DNA of 64,000 nucleotides from Bacteroidales bacterium (GTDB lineage Bacteria; Bacteroidota; Bacteroidia; Bacteroidales; ML635J-15), in the NCBI GenBank assembly GCA_017994175.1, contig JAGOLH010000007.1, positions 1 through 64,000 of the forward strand. Reading direction: 5' to 3'. The position numbers and the translations under genes were made by a program. The stretch's first letter is position 1; each line of letters begins with the position of its first letter. The notes beneath the pieces were generated by a model. That model saw nothing but the letters and a program-made list of their open reading frames with translations. It made no database searches and was not told the DNA's origin. Shown here piece after piece: positions 1 to 9,455 of the stretch.

Positions 1-111
1 ATCCAGGATATAATAACCAAAGAAGTATTTAAGTTCGCTTCTCCAACTTCTGAAATTCTTAATACTCCTTTAGCCCCTTTGATAAAAGAATGGGAACTTC
101 TACCGCACTAA
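1..111 (+). CDS. C-terminal end of an unidentified protein, cut by window start
   Basis: Frame 1 is open from the first base to a TAA at 109-111 and gives 36 residues ending in EWELLPH. The reading is rich in ordinary residues with no early stop, so it is plausibly the tail of a real gene whose body lies outside the window. Nothing in it identifies a family. A weak A-run/T-run hairpin at about 131-162 follows and could be its terminator. A short open frame can arise by chance, so the call is tentative. Confidence 0.45.
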   Translation: MQDIITKEVFKFASPTSEILNTPLAPLIKEWELLPH

Positions 112-589
112 TTGTATGAAGTCAGGAAACAAAAAAGAACCGACTGATTATCGACTTTTTTTGTGTAAAATCCTGAAATAGTCTAATTGTATTCATAAGC
201 ATAAAATTTAATTAACAAATCCAATAATATCACATTTTTAATTTTCACCGAAAAACAATCCGCAACTATGGTACATTACTAAATTACCCATCAGGTGCAG
301 AAACAACACAACTTTGCTAATTTATATAATTATTTAACCAATTACAATACCCATATTAATAAATTTTTCTTTGAATTTATATTTTAGTATATTTTTTAAA
401 CAAGCGACTATTTGATTTCTATTGAAGTTGCAAAACGCTACAACGAAAAAGAATTCGCAGTACTATAACTTGATTACACTATTGGAGTATGCATTTATTC
501 GCCAGTATAACATAAATGCAATCTTGGTTTATCAAATTCTACATGGCGTAAAGAAACGCTCACAGAAACATCTAAAAATATTGAATCGT
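112..589. other. Intergenic region, AT-rich, no supported gene
   Basis: This 478-bp stretch lies between the partial gene at the window start and the 3' end of the outer-membrane protein gene on the reverse strand. It is very AT-rich. The part near 131-162 has an A-run and a T-run that could pair as a weak terminator. An open frame beginning with TTG at 422 runs into the neighbouring gene antisense and shows no recognisable motif, so it is not called. No tRNA, CRISPR or repeat is visible. Confidence 0.6.
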
Positions 590-2986
590 TTATTCGTCGA
601 TATCGTATTTTATTTCGTTTGGTTTCTTCTCCGGTTTTTTAAGACCGAAATTATACCGAATCTGAATACCAAAGCGCTGATTGTCGGAATAGCGTGAGCC
701 TGCAACCGAAATACTTCCCTGATGCATCTCAAACTGTGTTACCATTGTTCTGAGTATATCCCTGCCATTAATGCTAATAGTAAGTCTATCGTCGAAAAAG
801 CGTTGTGTGATACCAAAATTCACCTGCCCGAAATTTTTCAGCTCATAAAAATTTTGCATCCCATTAATCATCATAAACCCGCTTAATGTAATTCGCGTAT
901 TTTTGAATAGCTTTAAAGAATGAAACGTAAATAAACGCCAGCTGCCCCGCTTGTATGAAAATGGGGTATTATCGTAAAAGCCTTCATACTCATTCAGGTT
1001 ATATTGTGCTCCCACAGCAAAATAATACCGGCCACCCGGGGGAATTCCGGCCATACCCCTTAAATAGGTTTCGGTGCTGTTACTTAAGTTATCGTAGGTG
1101 TTCACAACAATATTGGGGTAGTTATCATCGGTATATAATACATTCGAAATAATATCGCGTGTATAACTTCTTCCGACAGCAAACAAGGGCATGTCTTCGA
1201 CACTTATGTTCAACTCAAAATTATCGGTAAATTCCGGTTTTAATTCAGGATTACCGGTTTCATATAAAAAGTCATCGACATATTTTATATTGGGGCTTAA
1301 GTTTTGGTAGCCCGGCCGGTTTATTGTTTTACGGTAGATTAGAAACACCCTGGCTTCGAAGCCTTTAACTTCCAACACGCGCCGACTCAAATATACGTAG
1401 GGGAACCAATCTGCCCTATTCAGTAAAAAACTGGTATCGGTCGGTACAGTCTGTACTCCGTTCATAAATGTGTGCTCTATGCGTACTCCGGTTTTCAGCT
1501 GCAGGTGTTTCCAAAAAGTCTTCGATAACTGAAGATAAGCAGCATTTATGTTTTCGTTATAAAAAAAAGCATTGGTTCTAATGGGGTCTGCAATCATGCT
1601 CTGGTTTACATTAAAAAAATACTCATTATCGCTCGCATAATGCTGAAAGGAGGTCTTAACACCGCTTTCCAGCTTAATTTTATGCGGAAACTGGTAAGTA
1701 AGGTCTGACTGAAACTGTACAAAATGCCTGTTTTGCAAGTGATTGCCTTCGCCCAAAACGCTTGCTTCAAACGGGAAGTAATAATTTGAACTGTAGTTTT
1801 GAAAAGCGTTGTTATGGTTGAAATTATAACTCAGTTTGGTGTCGATATTCGATGAAATTGTATCTATTTTATATACCATTCCGAACTCCTGCTGCACATT
1901 AAAAGCATCATTCCACGAATTAGTCATGGTTTCGCTTTCCGATAACTGTTCTTCCGAACCATTAACCACTATATTGTAATTATCTGACGCCGAATACGGA
2001 AAGCTTGCATTAATACGGCCATCGTAATTGTAAGTAATTTTATCGTTCGGATAATAATTGATTCCATACCCAAGGTATGCCTGATGGCTGTTTCTCCGCG
2101 TTTGCGCATTCTGGTTCAATAAAGTATCGGCATTCAGCATCCTTTCGGAATTCAAATCCTCAATCATATCCTGAAAGGTGTAGTTGCCGTTCACATAGTA
2201 CGACGTGAGGTCGCTGCCATCGTTATAGTTAAAACCTGCAAAACGGTTACCATACTTACCCTGGTTCATACCCGCACGGATTGATATAAACCGACCGATT
2301 TTCACTCCTTTTTTCAGTATCACATTAACAATGCCACCGGAGCTGCTTGCATCATATTTTGCAGAAGGTGTTCTGAGCACTTCGATACTCTGAATACTTC
2401 CGGGCGGTAAGCTGCGCAATATCATTGCAATATCCTGACTACTCATTTTCTGTTCCCGTCCATTGATATAAATTGCAGCGGGAGAAGCTCCGTTCAGATA
2501 AATCCCTCCATCCTGATCGACATAAATTCCGGGAGTACTTTCAAGCACTTCCAGGGTATTGGTAGTAACCAATGCCAGAGGCTCCGGATCTATGATCATT
2601 TTATCGTCTTCGTGCCTGATCAGTGGTTTTCGGGCTTCTACCGTAACCTCGTTCAACGCAATGGCATCTTCCGACAACTGAAATGAGAATTCACGCTTGT
2701 CAGGTTTAATGCTAATGTTTTTTTCAATGGGTTTATAACCGATATAGCTTATTTTGATAGTATAAAGACCTTGTTCAACATCGTTAATAATACCGGAACC
2801 ATACTGATTTGTGGTAGCAAAAAACTGAGTTGAATCAACTACGTTTATCATCTGAATAGTAGCCCCCACAAGAGGGTCACGGTGCGTGTCGGTAACACTG
2901 ATTTTAACAGCCTGGCCAAATACAGAGCCGGAGAGTGTCATTATTAAATTTACTAAAAGAGCCAGCTTTATATTCACAAATATCAA
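590..2986 (-). CDS. Outer-membrane beta-barrel protein with carboxypeptidase-regulatory-like N-terminus (TonB-dependent receptor type)
   Basis: The product has about 798 residues: a signal peptide (hydrophobic run ending SVFGQ), an Ig-like CarboxypepD_reg domain (about residues 25-115, DPLVGATIQMIN and IGYKP), a plug domain (about 130-235, with ESTPGIYVDQDG, INGREQ and GGIVNVILKKG), and a long beta-barrel rich in aromatic residues. This is the 'outer membrane beta-barrel family' (OMP_b-brl_3) related to TonB-dependent receptors. Members sit in the outer membrane, and the substrate is not predictable here. No SusD partner is adjacent, so it is not a standard glycan-uptake pair. The longest frame starts with TTG at 2986; GTG at 2977 gives a tidier signal peptide (NIKLALLVNL). 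A 13-nt palindrome upstream (3075-3087) might be an operator. Confidence 0.85.
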   Translation of the reverse strand: MIFVNIKLALLVNLIMTLSGSVFGQAVKISVTDTHRDPLVGATIQMINVVDSTQFFATTNQYGSGIINDVEQGLYTIKISYIGYKPIEKNISIKPDKREFSFQLSEDAIALNEVTVEARKPLIRHEDDKMIIDPEPLALVTTNTLEVLESTPGIYVDQDGGIYLNGASPAAIYINGREQKMSSQDIAMILRSLPPGSIQSIEVLRTPSAKYDASSSGGIVNVILKKGVKIGRFISIRAGMNQGKYGNRFAGFNYNDGSDLTSYYVNGNYTFQDMIEDLNSERMLNADTLLNQNAQTRRNSHQAYLGYGINYYPNDKITYNYDGRINASFPYSASDNYNIVVNGSEEQLSESETMTNSWNDAFNVQQEFGMVYKIDTISSNIDTKLSYNFNHNNAFQNYSSNYYFPFEASVLGEGNHLQNRHFVQFQSDLTYQFPHKIKLESGVKTSFQHYASDNEYFFNVNQSMIADPIRTNAFFYNENINAAYLQLSKTFWKHLQLKTGVRIEHTFMNGVQTVPTDTSFLLNRADWFPYVYLSRRVLEVKGFEARVFLIYRKTINRPGYQNLSPNIKYVDDFLYETGNPELKPEFTDNFELNISVEDMPLFAVGRSYTRDIISNVLYTDDNYPNIVVNTYDNLSNSTETYLRGMAGIPPGGRYYFAVGAQYNLNEYEGFYDNTPFSYKRGSWRLFTFHSLKLFKNTRITLSGFMMINGMQNFYELKNFGQVNFGITQRFFDDRLTISINGRDILRTMVTQFEMHQGSISVAGSRYSDNQRFGIQIRYNFGLKKPEKKPNEIKYDIDE

Positions 2987-3074
2987 TGTATTAAAAAAAC
3001 GAAACTACTACAATTCCGGCGTTTATAATTTATAATCTTAACAAATCGCTTAAAAAAAAGTTTATTGCCATCGT

Positions 3075-3087
3075 ATGCAAATTGCAT
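3075..3087. promoter_or_regulatory. Short palindrome upstream of outer-membrane protein gene
   Basis: ATGCAAATTGCAT has perfect 6-bp arms around a central A. It lies about 90 bp upstream of the reverse-strand outer-membrane protein gene and about 190 bp upstream of the forward ygfK-like gene. It could be a regulator binding site, but AT-rich palindromes of this size also arise by chance. Confidence 0.2.
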
Positions 3088-3221
3088 GCTACATTTACTG
3101 TATTCTTATAAAACCGCCAGTTTACAGCATTATCAGATATTTTCATCAATATAATGTGGTTTTATTGCTTCCAGTTCTTGTCGTAATTGTGCTTAACCTT
3201 TTAACATCACAACACTAATGT

Positions 3222-3242
3222 CGGTAGTTTTCATTAAATTTG
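3222..3242 (+). promoter_or_regulatory. Candidate promoter/operator of the ygfK cassette
   Basis: TAAATTTG at 3235-3242 matches the Bacteroidota -7 consensus TAnnTTTG, about 30 bp before the ATG at 3272. No good -33 TTTG is seen at the right spacing. The 18-nt block 3222-3239 recurs with 16 of 18 identities at 6605-6622, in front of the next gene, so it may also be a shared regulator site. Confidence 0.45.
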
Positions 3243-3271
3243 CTACACAAAGTTTGTAAAAACAAAAATCT

Positions 3272-6200
3272 ATGTCCGGCAATTTCAATCCAATTCCGTT
3301 AAAAAAACTACTGCAGATCATTCTTAATGAATTGCACACTTCGGGGAGTGTATTCGGTATTCCTTCGGAATTATTCTTTATTCCCGATAGTACTAACACG
3401 TATAAAACAACACAATTCAATACTCTGATTGACACGCCCGTTGGAGTTGCAGCAGGTCCGCATTCTCAAATGGCACAAAATATTATTGCAGCATGGCTAA
3501 TGGGTGCCCGATACATTGAACTAAAAACGATTCAGACACTTGATGAACTGGAGGTGCCGAAACCATGTATCGATATGCAGGACGAAGGCTATAACTGTGA
3601 ATGGTCGCAGGAACTCAGAATAAACCAAAGCTTCAATGAATACCTTAATGCCTGGATTATAATACATATCCTTCATCAGGAACTGGGTTTTTCCAACAAC
3701 GTCAATACCGTTTTCAACATGAGCGTTGGCTATAACCTCGAAGGTATTATGCAGGCAAATGTGCAATGGTTCTTCGAAAAAATGAACGATTGCACGGTAG
3801 AGCTTACGGAAAAACTTGAAAGTATTAAGGATTATTATCCTGAGATTACTGCATTGAATATCCCCTCGAAAATTTCGGATAACATTACTCTGTCGACGAT
3901 GCACGGATGCCCTGCCAACGAAATTGAAAGTATCGCTTTCTATCTGCTTACCGAAAAAAAGCTGCATACATACATTAAGCTCAACCCCACCTTGTTGGGT
4001 CCAGATCAATTGCGACAAATTCTCAACCATACGTCTAAATTTAAAACTCAAGTCCCTGATATTGCCTTTGAGCACGATTTAAAATACCCGGATGCTTTAA
4101 AAATCATCAGATCATTGCAGAAAACTGCAACTGATCACCGGCTTTGTTTCGGTGTGAAGCTTACGAATACGCTTGAATCGGTAAATAACAAAAATATTTT
4201 CAGCGACAACGTAGAAATGATGTACATGAGCGGACGGGCACTTCACCCAGTGTCGATTGCACTGGCAAAGAAACTAAACGATGATTTGCAGGGCGAAATT
4301 CCCTTTTCGTTTTCTGCCGGAGTGGATGCATTTAATATTTCAGACCTAATTTCCTGCGGGTTCCAAACCATTACCGTTTGCTCCGATCTGCTTAAACCGG
4401 GCGGCTATATGCGGCTGAATCAGTATTTCGAAGAACTTTCCAAGAACTTCTCTGATAAGGGTGTTTCAAATATCAAAGATTTCATCCTTGCTACTGCAGG
4501 TGTCGATGATATAACTCAGGCAAAGTCGATTAACCTGTCAACATACTTTAACGAAACCATCCAGTCGAGTCGGTATCGCAGGGAATATATTACAACTCCA
4601 TCAATTAAAACCCAGCGGCAACTCGGTAAGTTCGATTGCATATCGGCACCATGTAAAGACAGCTGCGCAACAAACCAGGATATTCCCAATTACATGTACC
4701 ACACTTCGCAATCCGATTTCAAAAGCGCATACAGGGTAATTCTCCAAACCAATCCATTCCCTGCAATTACAGGTATGATCTGTGACCATTTGTGTCAGAA
4801 TAAATGCACACGAATCAACTACGATTCAGCACTGCATATCAGGGAGGTAAAGCGGTTTATTTCGGAACAGAACGAAGTTCAGCGCGACGTGTACGGAGCA
4901 AAAAACGACGTAAAAGTTGCTGTTGTCGGAGCAGGGCCCAGCGGTTTATCATGTGCTTATTATCTTGCACTTGCCGGTTTTCAGGTTGATGTTTTCGAAG
5001 AAAAATCACAGGCCGGGGGCATGGTTCAATTTGCTGTTCCCGGGTTCCGCTTGAGCGATGAGGCTATTCGCAGCGATTTTAAACGCGTCGCAGATCTGGG
5101 AGTTAATATTCATTACAATTCAAGAATTGATACTGAAAAATTTGAGCTTCTCCGCAAAAGCTACACCTATATATACCTCGCACCTGGTGCTCAGCTTTCA
5201 GCAAATTTTACCATTGAAGGGTATAATTCCAGAGGTGTTATCGACTCACTTGGATTTCTGTTCAAGGCAAGAAAAAGAGAAGATACCGGTATTGGTAAAA
5301 ATATCGTTATCGTTGGGGGCGGAAACACTGCCATGGACGCTGCACGGACTGCATGGCGGCTTGTTGGGAAAGATGGAAAAGTAACTATTGTTTACCGGCG
5401 AACCATAAACGAAATGCCTGCCGATCAGGGCGAAATTAAAGCCGTCATCGAAGAAGGAATAGAGATAATAGAGCTGGTAGCCCCCGAAAAAGTGATTTCG
5501 TATAATGGAAGAGTAAGCGCCTTGCTCTGCAGCAGAATGGAGCTTTCGGGGAAAGATGCCTCTGGTCGCCCCAAACCAGTAAAAATTCCAAATTCAGAAT
5601 TCGAAATTTCTTGCGATACAATCATCCCAGCACTGGGTCAGATGACAAATATTGATTTTGTACAAAACGATATGCTAGCACCTGAAGCATCAGGATATAT
5701 GACAAAACTCGAAAACATTTTTATCGGTGGCGATGCAAAGCGCAATGCTGCAACAGCCATTATTGCTATTTCTGACGGACGTCGCACTGCAGAGGAAATT
5801 ATACACAAAGCAGCCCCTTGGCTCGAAATACCGCATCTGCACAACATTAAAAACCTTACAAAGAAAGATCTGATGCTAAAACGTGCAAGACGTATTTCAG
5901 CAATCAAACTGTGGGAAGCACCTCCGGAAACAAGGCAGTCGTTTGCTCCGGTAAGCAGAACACCCGATAAGCAAAGCATAGTGACTGAATCAGGTCGCTG
6001 CCTGTACTGTGATGAAATTTGCAATATATGCACTACCGTTTGCCCCAATTTCGCAAACCGTTGTTACGAAATTGCGCCAATGGAATTCATGTTGAAAAAA
6101 GCCCAAATTTCGGAAAACGGGAAAATTGAATTGATTGATGACGTTTTGTTTTCCATTCAACAAAAATACCAAATTATAAACATTGCAAATTTTTGCAATG

Positions 6201-6538
6201 AATGTGGCAATTGCAACACATTCTGCCCAACTTCGTCTGCACCGTATATCGAAAAACCTAAAATTTGGCTAACAGCTGAGTCGTTCGCCAGTGCCACCAA
6301 AGGGTATTATTTCGACAGCCAAACAAATGCCCTACTTTTCAAAAGAGATGAGCAACTTTCTACATTGACTTTAAAAAACGGAGTATATATTTTTGAGACC
6401 GATATATGTATTGCACATTTCAACGCTACTAATTTCTCCCTTGAAGAAATCGCTTTAAAAATCCCATCACAGGAGGCCTTGCACTTTTATGATGCTGCGA
6501 TTATGATGATTCTTTACAATGTTGTAAAAAATTTGTAA
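3272..6538 (+). CDS. ygfK: YgfK-like iron-sulfur flavin oxidoreductase ('putative selenate reductase' family)
   Basis: The product has 1088 residues and three parts. The N-terminal part (about 1-430) resembles dihydroorotate dehydrogenase-type barrels (STMHGCPANEIES near 208, GRALHPVSIAL near 320). The middle is GltD/NAPDH-like: a cysteine-rich helical region (CISAPCKDSC near 455, CDHLCQNKC near 503), an FAD Rossmann motif VGAGPSGLSCAYYLA near 548 and an NAD(P) motif VGGGNTAMDAA near 680. The C-terminus carries ferredoxin-like cysteine clusters (CLYCDEICNICTTVC near 910, CNECGNCNTFC near 975). E. coli YgfK is of similar length. The 'selenate reductase' label is historical; in gut anaerobes ygfK belongs to the purine/uric-acid degradation cluster. 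It is the first gene of a forward cassette ending with ssnA. A role in electron transfer to a purine-derived intermediate is inference. Confidence 0.9.
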   Translation: MSGNFNPIPLKKLLQIILNELHTSGSVFGIPSELFFIPDSTNTYKTTQFNTLIDTPVGVAAGPHSQMAQNIIAAWLMGARYIELKTIQTLDELEVPKPCIDMQDEGYNCEWSQELRINQSFNEYLNAWIIIHILHQELGFSNNVNTVFNMSVGYNLEGIMQANVQWFFEKMNDCTVELTEKLESIKDYYPEITALNIPSKISDNITLSTMHGCPANEIESIAFYLLTEKKLHTYIKLNPTLLGPDQLRQILNHTSKFKTQVPDIAFEHDLKYPDALKIIRSLQKTATDHRLCFGVKLTNTLESVNNKNIFSDNVEMMYMSGRALHPVSIALAKKLNDDLQGEIPFSFSAGVDAFNISDLISCGFQTITVCSDLLKPGGYMRLNQYFEELSKNFSDKGVSNIKDFILATAGVDDITQAKSINLSTYFNETIQSSRYRREYITTPSIKTQRQLGKFDCISAPCKDSCATNQDIPNYMYHTSQSDFKSAYRVILQTNPFPAITGMICDHLCQNKCTRINYDSALHIREVKRFISEQNEVQRDVYGAKNDVKVAVVGAGPSGLSCAYYLALAGFQVDVFEEKSQAGGMVQFAVPGFRLSDEAIRSDFKRVADLGVNIHYNSRIDTEKFELLRKSYTYIYLAPGAQLSANFTIEGYNSRGVIDSLGFLFKARKREDTGIGKNIVIVGGGNTAMDAARTAWRLVGKDGKVTIVYRRTINEMPADQGEIKAVIEEGIEIIELVAPEKVISYNGRVSALLCSRMELSGKDASGRPKPVKIPNSEFEISCDTIIPALGQMTNIDFVQNDMLAPEASGYMTKLENIFIGGDAKRNAATAIIAISDGRRTAEEIIHKAAPWLEIPHLHNIKNLTKKDLMLKRARRISAIKLWEAPPETRQSFAPVSRTPDKQSIVTESGRCLYCDEICNICTTVCPNFANRCYEIAPMEFMLKKAQISENGKIELIDDVLFSIQQKYQIINIANFCNECGNCNTFCPTSSAPYIEKPKIWLTAESFASATKGYYFDSQTNALLFKRDEQLSTLTLKNGVYIFETDICIAHFNATNFSLEEIALKIPSQEALHFYDAAIMMILYNVVKNL

Positions 6539-6604
6539 TTTAATTGATCCAATAAAACCCGCATGAACTTTTTCGGATATTCATCAGATATTATTTATAA
6601 ATTT

Positions 6605-6622
6605 CGGCAATTTTCATTAAAT
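6605..6622 (+). repeat. Second copy of 18-nt upstream element shared with ygfK
   Basis: CGGCAATTTTCATTAAAT here and CGGTAGTTTTCATTAAAT at 3222-3239 differ at two positions. This copy ends 10 bp before the start of the PLP enzyme gene, the first copy 32 bp before ygfK. A weaker resemblance (ATTCATTAATTT) occurs near 8178-8189 before the third gene. It may be a regulator binding site common to the cassette, or partly a promoter. Confidence 0.35.
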
Positions 6623-6632
6623 CTACAGTAAT

Positions 6633-8117
6633 ATGATTCAACTGATTGATAAAGTCAGTAACGAAAAAGCATTGCAAAATGCCGTAAAACGTTTCAAAGA
6701 CAGAGGAATAGTGCTTCCAACATTTGCTCAGCAGCAGAACCCTGAGCTTATACCCTCCAAAGTAAAAAATGAGTTAAAGAATATTGGCTTATGGGAAATC
6801 AACCCTCTCAACCTGTTTAGAATAACATGGAAAAACGAGCCAAAAGAAAAAGGTGGGCTATATGGCAAAGTGAATTACATTGAATTACCCAAACAAATTA
6901 CCGGGGTTAATGCAAGAATTGTACTGCTGATTGGGAAATGGTTTCCTACAGGAGCACATAAAGTCGGAGCTGCCTATGGTTGCCTTGCACCCAGAATCAC
7001 TACAGGTGGTTTCGACCCAACCTTTCATAAAGCGGTGTGGCCTTCCACCGGGAATTACTGCCGTGGCGGTGCTTTCGATTCCAAGCTGATGGGGACCGAA
7101 TCGGTAGCTATTTTACCGGAAGAAATGAGTCAGGAACGCTTCAACTGGCTGCGTAACGAGATTGGCTCTGAAGTTATTGCCACACCCGGATGCGAGTCGA
7201 ATGTTAAGGAAATCTACGATAAATGCTGGGAAATAAGAAGAACCCGGCCCGATTGCATAATATTCAATCAGTTTGATGAGTTCGGCAATGCTGCGTGGCA
7301 CTATAACATCACCGGCAAAGCCATAGAAGAAGTGTACAACGATGTAAAAACCCCGAAAAGCAAACTGTCAGCCTATATATCAGCTACCGGCTCAGCCGGC
7401 ACCATTGCAGCAGGCGACTATCTCCGGACAATTGCCCCAATGATAAAAGTAGTTGCCTCGGAAGCATTACAGTGCCCCACCTTGCTGATGAACGGTTTTG
7501 GCGGGCACCGTATCGAAGGGATAGGTGATAAACACGTTCCTTGGATCCACAATGTAAAAAATACCGATGTGGTTACTGCCATCGACGATGAAGATTGTAT
7601 GCGTCTGCTCAGGCTTTTTAACGAAAAAGAAGGGCAGAAATATCTTAAAGAAGCCGGTGTTGACGAAAATGTAATAAGGAACTTACATCTCATCGGAATT
7701 TCAGGTATTGGGAATTTGCTTTCTGCAATAAAAACCGCCCGCCATTTCGAAATGAATGAAAACGATATTTTAGTAACTATTGCCACCGATTCTGCCGATA
7801 TGTATCAATCGCGTATTGCTGAACTTAATGCAGACAGAGGTGACTACAATCAAAATCAAGCCATTAAAGATCTGGAGAAGTGTCTATTCGGCCAGAAAAC
7901 CGATTTTATGAAAGAACTCAGCTACAGCGACCGTAAATCCATTCATAACTTGAAATACTATACATGGATCGAACAGCAGGGGAAAGAGGTGGAAGACCTG
8001 AATCAGTTGTGGTACGATGGAGATATCTGGGATAGTCTTTTCCATCAGATCAAGGTTTGGGATGAACTGATCACAGAATTTAACAAAAGAACAGGCTTGT
8101 TAAAACAATACGAGTAA
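6633..8117 (+). CDS. PLP-dependent enzyme, fold type II (cysteine synthase/CBS-like), purine-cassette associated
   Basis: The product has 494 residues. The PLP-binding lysine is probably K110 in the motif GAHKVGAAYG. STGNYCRG (138-145) corresponds to the substrate-carboxylate loop of cysteine synthases, and ATGSAGTIAAG (251-261) to the phosphate-binding glycine loop. The protein is longer than typical cysteine synthases (about 310 residues), with an extra N-terminal region of about 90 residues and a long C-terminal tail. It is not a clear match to YgeX diaminopropionate ammonia-lyase in the motifs I can compare, but that is a fold-II lyase too. Its place between ygfK and xdhD-like genes suggests it handles a beta-substituted or diamino acid made during purine breakdown, which is inference. 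Spacing from ygfK is 94 bp. Confidence 0.8.
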   Translation: MIQLIDKVSNEKALQNAVKRFKDRGIVLPTFAQQQNPELIPSKVKNELKNIGLWEINPLNLFRITWKNEPKEKGGLYGKVNYIELPKQITGVNARIVLLIGKWFPTGAHKVGAAYGCLAPRITTGGFDPTFHKAVWPSTGNYCRGGAFDSKLMGTESVAILPEEMSQERFNWLRNEIGSEVIATPGCESNVKEIYDKCWEIRRTRPDCIIFNQFDEFGNAAWHYNITGKAIEEVYNDVKTPKSKLSAYISATGSAGTIAAGDYLRTIAPMIKVVASEALQCPTLLMNGFGGHRIEGIGDKHVPWIHNVKNTDVVTAIDDEDCMRLLRLFNEKEGQKYLKEAGVDENVIRNLHLIGISGIGNLLSAIKTARHFEMNENDILVTIATDSADMYQSRIAELNADRGDYNQNQAIKDLEKCLFGQKTDFMKELSYSDRKSIHNLKYYTWIEQQGKEVEDLNQLWYDGDIWDSLFHQIKVWDELITEFNKRTGLLKQYE

Positions 8118-8140
8118 CGATAACTCACAATAATTTATCG

Positions 8141-8170
8141 AAAGCGTAGGGCATAAACTACGCTTTTTTT
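8141..8170 (+). terminator. Intrinsic terminator or attenuating hairpin after the first PLP gene
   Basis: AAAGCGTAG (8141-8149) pairs with CTACGCTTT (8158-8166) around an 8-nt loop and is followed by a T-run to 8170. It sits between two genes of the same cassette, so it may lower downstream expression rather than end the operon completely. Confidence 0.75.
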
Positions 8171-8237
8171 GCGAATAATTCATTAATTTAGCACATATAT
8201 AAAACGTGTTGTTTTGAAAAGAACCGGAAATAAATTC

Positions 8238-9455
8238 ATGTACCGTTGCGTTGATTGCGGAAAAGAATACAGCAACGAAAGTACTATGTACCTGTGCCCT
8301 TCGTGTAGCACAGGTAACACATCTGCTGCTCCTCCAAAAGGTGTTTTGAAAACTATGTATGACTATAACTCCCTGATAAAAAAGGGTGATTTCAGCTATC
8401 ACAAAAAAAATCACTTTATCGAACTGCTTCCTATACTCGATATTTCGAGTATGCCTCAATCGCGGGTTGGAAACACACCGTTATACATGCTTAATGAACT
8501 CAGCCACAAAAAGCTCCCTTTCCGGTTGTTTTTAAAAGACGACTCGCAAAATCCGACTTTTTCTTACAAAGACAGGGCTTCGGCGCTTGTGTCGGCATTT
8601 GCTAAAGAAAATGGGTACAACACTATTGTTGCAGCATCAACCGGTAATGCCGGGTCTTCGCTGGCAGGGATGTGTGCCATACAACAGCAGAAAGCCATTG
8701 TTATGGTTCCTGAGACCGCTCCGGTTGCAAAACTGACTCAGATAATCATGTACGGCGCATATATAGTACCTGTAAAAGGCAACTACGACGATGCATTCGA
8801 TTTAAGTATTGAAGCAACGCAGGAATTTGGATGGTATAACCGCAATACTGCATATAACCCGCTTACGGTGGAGGGCAAAAAAACAGCTGCTTTCGAAATT
8901 TTTGAACAGCTGGACTTCACTGTTCCTGACCGAATTTTTATTCCTGCCGGTGACGGAGTGATTTTATCAGGAGTATATAAAGGGTTCGAAGACTTGCTGA
9001 AACTCGGGATTATTGAGAAAATGCCTGTGATAGTGATGGTGCAATCGGAAGGCAGCGATAATTTGTCGAGAAACATCGACTCAGATGTCTTCACAATGAA
9101 ACCCAGTAGCACGATTGCCGATTCGATTTCGGTGGACATTCCCAGAAATTTTTATATGGCAAAACAATTTATCAGCAATTATCATGGGGAACATATCACA
9201 GTAACAGATAATAAAATAATTGAAGCCTCGAAATTGCTGGCTGAAAATACCGGCATTTTCGCAGAACCCGCTGCTGCCACAGCTTTTGCAGGAATGTTAG
9301 CTTACACCGATGATAACTTACTGGCCGAAAACTCCGTGAATGTTGTAATGCTTACAGGCAGTGGACTCAAAGACCTGAAATCAGTCGAAAGAATTCTGAA
9401 TATACCTGAATCGATTGATCCGGATATTAGAAAACTGAAACATCTTTTCAAATGA
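8238..9455 (+). CDS. Threonine synthase-like PLP enzyme with N-terminal zinc ribbon
   Basis: The product has 405 residues from ATG 8238; a TTG at 8214 would add eight residues, but MYRCVDCGK is the usual beginning of the family. A zinc ribbon comes first (CxxC ... CPSC near residues 4-23). The PLP lysine is in NPTFSYKDRAS, followed by the substrate loop ASTGNAGSS and the glycine loop PAGDGVILSG. These are hallmarks of threonine synthase (ThrC) and related fold-II lyases. The usual ThrC neighbours (thrA, thrB) are absent, and the gene overlaps the xdhD-like gene by 4 bp (ATGA), so it is translationally coupled to it. A role in the cassette, for example deamination of a diamino or hydroxyamino acid, is more likely than threonine biosynthesis, though this is inference. 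Confidence 0.8.
   Translation: MYRCVDCGKEYSNESTMYLCPSCSTGNTSAAPPKGVLKTMYDYNSLIKKGDFSYHKKNHFIELLPILDISSMPQSRVGNTPLYMLNELSHKKLPFRLFLKDDSQNPTFSYKDRASALVSAFAKENGYNTIVAASTGNAGSSLAGMCAIQQQKAIVMVPETAPVAKLTQIIMYGAYIVPVKGNYDDAFDLSIEATQEFGWYNRNTAYNPLTVEGKKTAAFEIFEQLDFTVPDRIFIPAGDGVILSGVYKGFEDLLKLGIIEKMPVIVMVQSEGSDNLSRNIDSDVFTMKPSSTIADSISVDIPRNFYMAKQFISNYHGEHITVTDNKIIEASKLLAENTGIFAEPAAATAFAGMLAYTDDNLLAENSVNVVMLTGSGLKDLKSVERILNIPESIDPDIRKLKHLFK

Noticed and set aside
422-697. Forward open frame of 91 codons starting with TTG
   Set aside because: It runs antisense into the end of the well-supported outer-membrane protein gene, has no motif and no promoter, and begins with a weak start codon.
3272-6538. 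Selenate reductase function for the YgfK-like protein
   Set aside because: The protein has no molybdenum-reductase catalytic subunit features and no selenium-related neighbours; the purine-cluster context is a better guide than the old name.
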